Shown: positions 9,982-26,400 of the stretch, in pieces
How the letters are laid out: every line of letters starts with the position of its first letter
Numbering within the stretch: position 1 is the stretch's first letter
Assembly (NCBI RefSeq): GCF_047495875.1
Contig: NC_092486.1
Coordinates: forward strand, 310,001 to 374,000
Direction of reading: 5' to 3'
Length of the DNA stretch: 64,000 bases
Origin: Pithys albifrons albifrons
Taxonomy: Eukaryota; Chordata; Aves; Passeriformes; Thamnophilidae
Notes under the pieces: model-generated
The model's database searches: none
What the model was told of the DNA's origin: nothing
What the model saw: the letters and a program-made list of their open reading frames with translations, nothing else
Program-made: the position numbers and the translations under genes

Positions 9982-12750
9982 CTACAGGTACTTGTAGACC
10001 ACGCGGGCGGGCACTGTCTGCAGCTCCAGCCGCACGGGGCACTTGTAGAAGTGGCTCAGGAGGGTCTCTGTGTAGCCCACCAGGAAGTAGATCTTGTGTG
10101 GGGGCAGTGCCCGGCTCAGCAGGGCACACACCACCAGCAGGTTCCCGCGGCGCTTCAGCACCACCTCGTCCTGCAGCAGCCCTGGGAAGGTGCCGAACAG
10201 GAACCGCCGCAGGAACGTGTCCTCCACCGCCCGCTCGGCCGCGCCCTCCTCGCCACACAGGTTCCCTGGGGGCACAGGCACTGCTGGCACCGAGCGCTGG
10301 CACTGCTGGAACCCGGTGCTGGCATTGCTGGCACCAAGGGCTGGCACTGCTAGCACTGTGTGCTTGCACTGCTGGCACCGAGCGCTGGCACTGCTGGCAA
10401 TGCTGGCACCATGTGCTGGCATCACTGGCCCCTTGTGCCCACCCCACACCACCCTGGTGCCACAGCACCCGTGTGTCCCATGCCCATGATGCCCTTGTGC
10501 CCCACACCTTCCTGTCCCCTCCATGTGCCCCCCATGGCTGTGGCCCCACTGTGCCCATGTGCCCCTTGTGTCCCCAGCCCCACAATGTCTGTGTCCCACC
10601 CCCACGATGCCCCTGTGCCCCTTGTGGCCCTGTCCCCAGTGTCCATGTGTGCCCATCCCCATGGCCCTGCGCCCCACATACTCCTGTCCCCACCCTGTTC
10701 ATGTGCTCCATCCCCACAATGTCCCTGTGCCCCACCTTGATGCCCATGTGCCCCAGACACCCTTGTGCAACAACACCGACGTGCCCCACATGTCCTTGTC
10801 CCCAGTGTCCTTGAGCCCCATGTGTCCCTGTCCCCACAGTGCCCTCATGCCCCCCATGTCCCCATTTCACCACCCCTCTCCCAACAGGTGCCCTGTGTCT
10901 CCCATGCCCCAATTGCCAACCCCTGCCCCCACAGTGCCCCATAACTCCACCTGCCCACGCCCCTCCCGATTGTCCCCTGTCCCCCTGTACCCACCAGTGT
11001 GCAGGGACAGCCAGCCCTTGCGGTGGGCGATGTGGTGGGGGGCATGTGCCTGCTCGTAGGTCACCGGTTTGTCCCCTTTGCCCACCCGCACGCGTGCGGC
11101 ACGTGTCTGTGGGGCAGGGGGTCAGGGGGGCACAGCCCACAGCACAGCCCTTCAGGTCTCCCCCTTTCCGTGTCCCCCATCCCCGTTCCCGCGTCCCCGA
11201 TCTCTGTGTCCCCTGTCCCCGTGCCCCCCTCCCTGTGTCCCCATCCTCAAGGCTGTGCCCCTCAGTGTCCCCCACCCCGTGTCCCCATCCCACCCCAGTG
11301 TCACACCAACCCCAGTGTTCTCCCCACTGCCCCCCTCCCCATTGTCCCCCTCAGTGTCCCCCCTCCCCAGTGTCCCTCTCACTGTCCCCCCTCCTCAGTG
11401 TCCCCCCTCCCCAGTGTCCCCCTCACTGTCCCCCCTCCCCACTGACCCCCCTCCCCAGTGTCCCCCCCTCTCCCGTGTCCCCCGCAGTGTCCCCAGACTC
11501 ACCTTGAGGCAGGTGGGGCTGGTGTGCAGGAGCCGGGCAGGGCCGGGCAGGGCCCGGGGCAGGACCTGGGGGTGCCAGGGCCAGGGGGGCCATGAGAGCC
11601 GAGCCCCCGGGACCCACAGTCCCTCTGGACCCACAGACCCCCCAGACCCACAGTCAACCCCCGGACCCACAGCCTGCCCCAGATCCACAGCCCTCCAGAC
11701 CCACAGACCTCCATGGACCCACAGCCCCCCAGACCCACAGCCCCCCCAGTCCAGAGTGTGGGCGGTGCTGCTGGAGCCCCCGTGGCCCTGGGACCCGCCC
11801 ATGGTGTCCTCTGAACTGGTGACACGTGCATTCCCAGTGTCCCCCACTCTCAGTGTTCCCCAATCCCAGTGCCCCCCATATATCCAGTGCTCCCATACCC
11901 CTGTCCCCCATACCCAGTGTTCCCAGTGTCCCCCTGCTTCAGTGCCCCCTTCCCCAGTGCCTCCCCACTCACTGTGCCCAGTGTCTCCCATATCTGTGTC
12001 CCCAAAGCCCCCCACACCCACCCCAGTCTAAACAACCCCCCTCCTCAGTGCCCCCCCAGTGCTCCCAGTCTCCTCAGTGCCCCCCCCCCCCCAGTGCTCC
12101 CAGGGCCCTCCCCAGTGCTCCCAGTCCCCTCCCCAGTACTCCCAGTGCCCCCTCCGCAGTACCCTCCCAGTGCCCCCACCCCAGTGCTCCCAGTGCCCCC
12201 ACCCCAGTGCTCCCAGTGCCCCCACCCAGTGTTCCCAGTGCTCCATTCCAGTGCCCCAGTGCCACATTCCCGGTGTCCCCCCATTCCCGTGCCTTCCCCG
12301 TCCCCGTGTCCCCCATGACCCCCCTGCCCGCTGTTACCGATGGCCCCATTGCCCCATTCGGAGGTTCCCCCTCCCTCCCGGGTCATTCCCGTTCCCGGGT
12401 CCATCCCGTTCCCGGTTCGTTCCCCATTCCCGGTTCATTCCAGTTCCCGGGTCATTCCAGTTCCCGGGTCATTCCCATGCCCGGTTCGTTCCCGTTCCCG
12501 GTTCATTCCCGCTCCCGGGTCATTCCCGTTCCCGGGTCATTCCCATTCCCGGTTCGTTCCCGTTCCCGAGTCATTCCCGTTCCCGGGTCATTCCCGCTCC
12601 CGGGTCATTCCCGCTCCCGGGTCATTCCCGTTCCCGGGCCATTCCCGTTCCCGAGTCATTCCCGTTCCCGAGTCATTCCCATTCCCGGGTCATTCCCGTT
12701 CCCGGGCCATTCCCGCCCCTCACCCTCAGCGCTCGCGCTGCCGCCGCCAT
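9982..12750 (-). CDS. MRPS24: mitochondrial small-subunit ribosomal protein uS3m (S24)
   Basis: Component of the 28S mitochondrial ribosomal subunit. Exons in transcript order: 12724-12750, 11503-11565, 10995-11106, 9982-10265, with phases 0, 0 and 1 that close exactly. The 161-residue product compares with 167 in human. The start is the ATG at 12750 in an AAGATGGCGG context. Residues 1-25 form a basic, alanine- and leucine-rich presequence with an LLHTSP element, typical of import into mitochondria. The body matches the family closely: [41 protein letters not shown], and the C-terminus [15 protein letters not shown] then VVYKYL. It is convergent with NPC1L1 and sits downstream of CNNM4 on the same strand. 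Intron 1 is largely minisatellite. Confidence 0.95.
11820..12290. repeat. CAGTGCTCCCAGTGCCCCC minisatellite, MRPS24 intron 1
   Basis: Imperfect units of about 11-23 bp built on CCCAGTGCTCCCAGTGCCCC. A related CCCCAGTGTCCCCCTC run occupies 11150-11480 in intron 2. They are intronic and show no exon. Confidence 0.8.
12370..12715. repeat. 17-bp TCATTCCCGTTCCCGGG minisatellite
   Basis: About twenty copies of TCATTCCCGTTCCCGGG, with TTCGTTCCC and GCTCCCGGG variants, end a few bases before the MRPS24 exon 1 donor. The array lies within the presumed CpG-rich 5' region of the gene. Confidence 0.9.
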
Positions 12751-12799
12751 CTTGGATCTGCTCGGGAGCGGCAGCGCCCCCTGACGGCGGGAGGGCGGC

Positions 12800-13100
12800 A
12801 GTGGCGGGGGGGGCACTGGGAGGTACTGGGAGGGTACTGGGAGGTACTGGGAGGGGTATTGGGGATACTGGGAGGGTACGGAAGGCAGTGGGAGATACTG
12901 GGAGGGTACCGGAAGGGGTACTGGGCGTACTGGGGTACTGGGAGATACTGGAAGGGTACCGGGGGTACTTGAAGATACTGGGGATAGTGGGAGAGGTACT
13001 GGAAGGTACTGGGAAATACTGGGGGCACTGAGACGGGCAGTGGCAGATACTGGGGGTACTGGGACACACTGGGGGTACTGAGGGATACTGGGGGATACTC
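12800..13100. repeat. TACTGGGAGGG minisatellite upstream of MRPS24
   Basis: Tandem variants of an approximately 10-11 bp unit (GGTACTGGGAG, GGGATACTGGG) start about 50 bp upstream of the MRPS24 ATG. They separate it from the CCAAT-box cluster at 13118-13204. Confidence 0.9.
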
Positions 13101-13117
13101 GGGGCTCTCCCGAGCAG

Positions 13118-13204
13118 CCAATCACCGCTCGCCTTTCCCGGCGTCCCGCGCACCAGAGCCAATCAGCGCCCGCCCCACGCAGCTCCTCTCCCGCCGCAGC
13201 CAAT
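13118..13204. promoter_or_regulatory. three CCAAT boxes at 41-bp spacing
   Basis: GCCAATCA occurs three times, with CCAAT at 13118, 13159 and 13200, exactly 41 bp apart. The sites sit in GC-rich DNA 370-455 bp upstream of the MRPS24 ATG and about 170 bp beyond the CNNM4 polyadenylation signal. CCAAT is the NF-Y core and spaced pairs are typical of constitutive promoters. Assignment to MRPS24 is by position only. Confidence 0.6.
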
Positions 13205-13377
13205 CACCGTCCGCTCTCCACCCGGGGGGCGGGGCCTCGTGCGTAAACAGCCCCTCCTTGAGGGTGAGGCCGATTTAAAGGCGCCGCGTCCCTTAAAGCG
13301 GCCCTGGACCCCCCCGCGGGTGCCACCGAGACCCCCCCCCCGCGAACCACAGCGGAGCCGGACAACAGATATAGACT

Positions 13378-13383
13378 TTTATT
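13378..13383 (-). terminator. CNNM4: CNNM4 polyadenylation signal
   Basis: AATAAA on the minus strand, about 1.6 kb after the CNNM4 stop, with a T-rich neighbourhood. A second AATAAA at 13645-13650 is a possible proximal alternative. Which is used cannot be told from sequence. Confidence 0.55.
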
Positions 13384-14982
13384 AACCATCTGGCAAAAAA
13401 GTCCCTCAAAAAACCCCAGGAACTAAAATCCCTCGCTGGCTTCCCAAGCGGGAGGGGCGAGGGAGAGGCGCAGAGCCGGCCCCGCCTCGCCCCCTCCCCT
13501 ACTATACAAATCAAACCTGAACAATAAATAGGAATTCCTGGGGGAGGGGAAAGGGTTTGCATAGAGGAAGATTTAATAAAAAAAAGGGCTTTTTTGTCCT
13601 GGATTATTATTATTATTATTAATTATCATTATTATTATTTACCATTTATTATCTCTAAAAAAATCTCCCCGCGGAACGACCTACAGGACCTGATCGTCGA
13701 GATTAACAAAAATAATTCCCCTTCTCCCAATAACTTACAGAGCTCAAACCAGGGCCTTGTGCTTTGTGCGGGGGAGGGGGGCATGTCCCCCTTCCCCCAA
13801 ACCGGAACTGAAGCCAGGGGGGTCCCGTTGGCTCTGGGGGTCCCCCGGCTGGGGGGGAGGGGACACATGACCCCCTCCTGCCTGTACAACTTTGGTCACT
13901 AGCGCTGAGACCCCAAACCCCCCCCAAAATGGGAGTCTGCCCTGCCCCCCTGGCCCAAGACCCTGAGACCCCCCCCAGGGGAGGGGGGGAAGGCACCGAA
14001 ACCCCCTGGGGGATCCCTGGACTGCTCCTGGGGGAGGGGAGGTCTCGGGAATTGGGGGGGTCCTGGGATGGCTCCGGGGGCTCCAAGCCCTTCCCCGTGT
14101 CCCGGGCCAGCGGGAACAGGGGTTGGGAATGGGGAGCAGCTGCGGCACAGCCCGGGGGGTCCCTGACACCAAACACACCCCAAAGGGGCGGGGACCCCAT
14201 CCTGGAGGGCCCAAAGTGGTGCTGGAGGACCCAAACGGCCAAGATGCTCATCCAGGACATCCCAAAGTGCTGCAGGACCCCGAGGGGCTGAGATTCCCAT
14301 TCTGGGACATCCCAGAATGGTGCTGGACATGCAGGGGGCAGGGACCCCCCCAGCTCAGAATGGTGTGGGAGCCCCAAGGGCTAGGGAAGCCCATCCTGGG
14401 GGGTCCCAACACAGCAAACAAGACCTGAAGGGCTGGGACACTCATCCTTGGGCATCCCAAAGGGCTGGGATGTCCATCCCAAGGATTTGAGGACCAGGAT
14501 GCCCATCATGGGAGTCCCAATGGACTGGGACATCCATCTCAAGGATCCCAAAAGTGTCAGGGCATCCATCCCAGGGCTCTCAAAGGGCAAGAACATCCAT
14601 CCTGAGGATCCCAGAAGCCCAAGACATCCATTCCAAGATGTTGAAGGCCCAGCACGCCCATCCCAAAGATATTGAAGGCATGGGACCAAGGATCCCAGAA
14701 GCCCAGGACGTCCATCCCGAGCATCCTAGAGGCCAAAGACATCCATCCCAAGGATCCTGAAGGTCTGAGACATCCATCCCAAGGTGTTGAAGGCCCGGGA
14801 CACCCATCCTGAGGATCCCAGAGGCCCGGGATGCCCCTCCCAGGGGTCCCCCTGCGGCGCTCGGGCCCCGCTGTCCCTGAGCCCTGTGGTAGTGCCGGCG
14901 GTGCCCTCTGTGCCGCGGCTCTGAGTGCCTCCTGGGGCAGGAGGCGGCCACGGCAGTGCCACCCCCGTGGCGGGCGTGGCGC
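13384..14982 (-). other. CNNM4: CNNM4 3' UTR
   Basis: The untranslated region inferred between the stop at 14983 and the polyadenylation signal. It contains an AT-rich part with an ATT microsatellite at 13602-13640 and a long minisatellite at 14200-14840. No other gene is evident on either strand. Confidence 0.6.
14200..14840. repeat. roughly 30-36 bp minisatellite in CNNM4 3' UTR
   Basis: About eighteen imperfect units share CATCCATCCCAAGGATCC and CCAGAGGCCCGGGA-type words. Because they lie in the inferred 3' UTR, the repeats would be transcribed into the CNNM4 mRNA. Confidence 0.8.
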
Positions 14983-22353
<7,371 letters not shown>

Positions 22354-23480
22354 CTTGGGCACTGGCGGCGGCCGCACGCACGGGACGGGCACGGCGCGCT
22401 GACGTCAGAGACTACGCCCCGCCCACGCTGTAACCGCGCCCCGCTGGGCGGCTGAGCCAATTGGCCACGCCCACCCATGTGACGTCATATAAAGGACGCA
22501 CCCCCGACCCCCGACCCCCCCGGCCGCGGTGGGGCTCTGCCCACGCCCCTTCGGGAGTAACTGCAGAGACACGCCCCAAATGTGACGTCACTAACGGATA
22601 CGGCCCCGATGGCAGGCGGCGGCACTGCCCTGGGGCCACAGGGACACGCCACCGAAGATGACGTCACCCACGAAGACACGCCACCCGGCGAGTTACAGGC
22701 ATGGCTCCGCCCACCAGTCATGAGGTCACATTAAGGAATCCGCCTCCCGCGGTGACGTCACGGACAGGGTCACGCCCCCCACGTGGAGGTAACAACGGGG
22801 CCTCGGGAGTAACAGCGACACCCCGGCGGGGATGACGTCACGCGCTGGGACGCGCCCCCTCGAGGAGGAACAGGTGGGGATAGGGCCCCTTTGTGACGTC
22901 ACTCACACGGACACGCCCCCTTGGGAGGCCCTTACGGATTTCCCCAGCGGTGACGTCACGAACAGGAACACGCCCCGTCAGCGGGGAGCAACAACTGCGG
23001 CCGCTCCCCCCGTGACGTCACATCAATGACCATGCCCCTCGTGTCGCTGTCACATGCTTGGCCACGCCCCCCCGGGCACCGGGACTCGCAGGGGGGGCAC
23101 CGGGACCTGGGGGGCCCGTAGGACTGAGGATGGGGCGCTGGGACCGGGAAGGGGCAGCTGGAACGGAGGGGGGTCAGTAGGGCCCGAGGTGGGGGGCAGT
23201 AGGACCCCGGGGGGGTTCGGTAGGGGCTGGAGAGGTCAGTAGGGCCCGGAGGGGGCAATAGGGCCCCGGGGGTGGGGGGTGGGGGCAGTAGGGCCCGGGG
23301 CTCCACTTCCCACCCTAGCCCCCTCCACCCGCGCCCAGAACTACATCACCCATCGGCCCTCGCGCGGCTCCGCCTCTCCACTGACGGACAGCTTCTCCTC
23401 CAACCACCATGCGCAAATCTTCCCGTGGGCGGGCACAGCGGAACGGCCAATGGGCGCGCGGGGCGGGGCGGCGGGGGAAG
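22354..23480. promoter_or_regulatory. bidirectional CNNM4/LMAN2L promoter
   Basis: The two start codons, CNNM4 at 22353 (-) and LMAN2L at 23481 (+), are 1.13 kb apart. The interval has CCAATTGG at 22457-22464, a GTCATATAAAGG element at 22483-22494, many CACGCCC or GC boxes, nine CRE palindromes and, near LMAN2L, CCAAT at 23447 followed by GGGGCGGGGC. The human genes are also divergent, so the head-to-head arrangement is old; the repeat content here may not be. Confidence 0.85.
22400..23020. promoter_or_regulatory. array of nine CRE (TGACGTCA) sites
   Basis: Perfect TGACGTCA palindromes start at 22400, 22480, 22583, 22659, 22753, 22833, 22894, 22951 and 23013, with a degenerate TGAGGTCA at 22721. 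Most are followed after about 8-10 bases by GACACGCCCC or a variant. Spacing is 57-103 bp, so the array behaves like a tandem repeat whose unit is one CRE plus one CACGCCC box. TGACGTCA is the consensus site for CREB/ATF bZIP dimers. Occupancy is inference. Confidence 0.85.
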
Positions 23481-26400
23481 ATGGCGGCGGCGGGCCGGGG
23501 TCGCACCGGGCCGGCCCTGCTGGCCCTGCTGGCCCTGGCACTGGCACTCGGCCGAGCCCGCGCCGAGCAGACCGAGGAGCATCTCAAGCGCGAGCACTCG
23601 CTGTCCAAGCCATACCAGGGTGAGCGGGGCGGGGTGGCGGCGCGGCCGGGGGTGAGCGGGGCCTGGTGCGCCGTGCCGACGGTGCGTGTGGGCCGCAGGT
23701 GTGGGCTCGGCCAGCTCGGGGCTGTGGGACCTGCTGGGCAACGCCATGGTCATGACCCAGTTCATCCGCCTCACCCCCGACGTGCAGAGCAAGCAGGGAG
23801 CCGTGTGGAACCGCGTGGTGAGCGGGAGGGAGCGGGGAGAGGATCGGGGGGCACCGGGGCGGGGTGGGAGCGGCTGGGGGAGAGGGTCGGGATCGGGGGG
23901 GATACCAGGGTGGGGTAACAGGGAGGCTGGGAGAGAGGGTCGGGATTGGGGGGGATACCAGGATGGGGTAACAGGGAGGCTGGGAGAGAGGGTCGGGATC
24001 GAGGCAGGTTAGTGTTGGGACTCAGGGGGACCTTGGGATGGCCTGGGGGAGAGGGTCGAGATGGGGGCAGAAGGGATTGGGAATGGTGGGCACCGGGACG
24101 GGACAGGATGGGGAAGGAGGCGGGGGAGAGGGTCGGGCTTGGCTGGGGCATGGGGTTGGGGTGGGGGGAAGGGGGCAGAGGGTTGGGAGTGGGGCAGGAG
24201 AGGGTCGGGATCAGGGGGCACCAGGATGGGGGGAGAGGGTCGGGACCAGGGGCCAGGTAGGAGGGGACTGGGAACAAGGGGGAGCACCGGGATGGGGTGG
24301 GGTGGGAGGTGGGGGGAGGGCTGGGATCGTGGGGGTGATACCGGAGTGGGGGGGGTTTAGGGTGGGTTAGGGGATGGGGAGGGAGTGTTGGGGGGAGAGG
24401 TTGACATCGAGACAGGGCGGTGCTGGGACTGAGAGGGACACTGGGATAGACAGGGGGAGAGGGTTGGGTTTGGAACAGGAGGGAACTGGGAGCAGGGGCT
24501 GGGCTGGGCTGGGGAGAGGGTTGGGGTGGGGGGCAGAGGGCACCGGTATGGACTGAGGAGGGGGCTGGGGGAGAGTGAGCCAGGGCAGTGGAGGAGGGAG
24601 TGGGGTTTGGGGGTGTGGGCTGAGGATGAGGGAGCTGGGGGTCAGGGAAGGAGCTTAGAGGTCAGGCCAGGGGGGCTGGGAGGCCCTGAGTAAGGGGGCT
24701 GGGGGCACCTCTGTGAGGGGGTGATTTGGGGGGTTGTGAGGCCACAGAGCAGGTTGGGCTGGGAATATTTGGTGATTTGGGTTGGGGTGATTCCTGAGGT
24801 GGGATTGGGGGGCCACTGGGGGCTTTGGGCCGATGGTCCCAGTGACCCCTGAGCTCCCAGTTTCACATACAGGGGCTGAGCCCCCCCTGTGAATTTGGGA
24901 GGCCTGAACTGGGTGATTCTTAGGGGCCTTTCCAACCCAAATCATTCCATGATTCTGTGGAATCCAGACCTTTTTGTGCTTCCGAATCCACTTTAGTTTG
25001 GAAAATGGGGTCCCAGAAATGATCTTTCACGTTCAGCTTTTGCTACTATAATGGAAGGAAGAAAGGTTTTTTTGTTGGAATTCCAGCTCCCACAAATTGT
25101 TGTGATTTCCCACCTTATCCTGTGTTCCAGTTTTGCCATGTTGGGTGGGAATTAGCACAGGGAATGAATTGGTAGCTCCTTAGTAATTGGCTTCTCAGCA
25201 ATTAACATCTGCTCCTGGGGTTTTCCTGCTGCTTTCCCAGGTGTAAGTATGAATTTTGTTGGATTCACTGCCCCCTGACAGGAGAACAAGATCAGAATCC
25301 CTTCCAGGGTGTTTAATGCTTGTGTAGCACCCAATTCCCTTGGATTAATGATGGGGATTCATCCTTGGGATTAATTATTCAGGGTCACATCGGAAGTGCT
25401 GGTCATTGGGGTTTGTTGGTCAGCAAAACAGGGAATGGTGGATGTTGGTCAGCAAAACAGGGAATGGTGGATGTTGGTCAGCAAAACAGGGAATGGTGGA
25501 TGTTGGTCAGCAAAACAGGGAATGGTGGATGTTGGTCAGCAAAACAGGGAATGGTGGATGTTGGTCAGCAAAACAGGGAATGGTGGATGTTGGTCAGCAA
25601 AACAGGGAATGGTGGATGTTGGTCAGCAAAACAGGGAATGGTGGATGTTGGTCAGCAAAACAGGGAATGGTGGATGTTGGTCAGCAAAACAGGGAATGGT
25701 GGATGTTGGTCAGCAAAACAGGGAATGGTGGATGTTGGTCAGCAAAACAGGGAATGGTGGATGTTGGTCAGCAAAACAGGGAATGGTGGATGTTGGTCAG
25801 CAAAACAGGGAATGGTGGATGTTGGTCAGAAAAACAGGGAATGATGGATTTGGGTGAGGGAAACGGAATGAGGGCACATGGAGTGTTGGGATGGGCAGGG
25901 AGTGGCATGGACAGTCCCTGCTTTCCCCTCACCTCGTGCTGGCAAGAGGGACCCCCTGAACTCCCTCCTTTTCCCTCTTTTCCAGCCGTGTTACCTGCGG
26001 GATTGGGAGATGCAGGTGCACTTCAAAATCCACGGACAGGGCAAGAAGAACCTGAATGGGGATGGCTTTGCCATCTGGTACACCAAGGACAGGATGCAGC
26101 CAGGTAAAATCCTGTGGGAAGGGGCAGGGGGTGCCTTGGAGCAACCTGGGCTCATGGAAAAGGTCCCTGAGTGTGGCAGCAATGGGACTGGATGGTCCTT
26201 AAGGTCCCATCCAAGCCAAACCGCTCCATGAGGAGGAAGAACAAACCCTACCTGGCTTTCCCAGCCTTATCCCAAGGTCTCTCCTTCCTCCTAGGACCTG
26301 TGTTTGGGAGCAAGGATAACTTTCTGGGCCTGGGAGTGTTTGTGGACACTTATCCCAACGAGGAGAAGCAGCAGGAGGTGAGCAGGGAGGGAGGAACGGG

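Noticed and set aside
13523..13530. Plus-strand AATAAATA as a polyadenylation signal
   Set aside because: No plus-strand gene ends here; it lies antisense within the CNNM4 3' UTR.
22354..22392. Extension of the CNNM4 N-terminus upstream of the ATG at 22353
   Set aside because: The upstream frame has no ATG and begins only with a GTG. The ATG at 22353 is followed by a good signal sequence.
23409..23480. In-frame upstream ATG for LMAN2L at 23409
   Set aside because: It precedes the CCAAT and GC boxes and would bury the signal peptide behind 24 basic residues. The ATG at 23481 fits the family.
25418..25852. CRISPR-like array of regular 29-bp repeats
   Set aside because: The repeats are directly abutting with no spacers, in an intron of a vertebrate gene.
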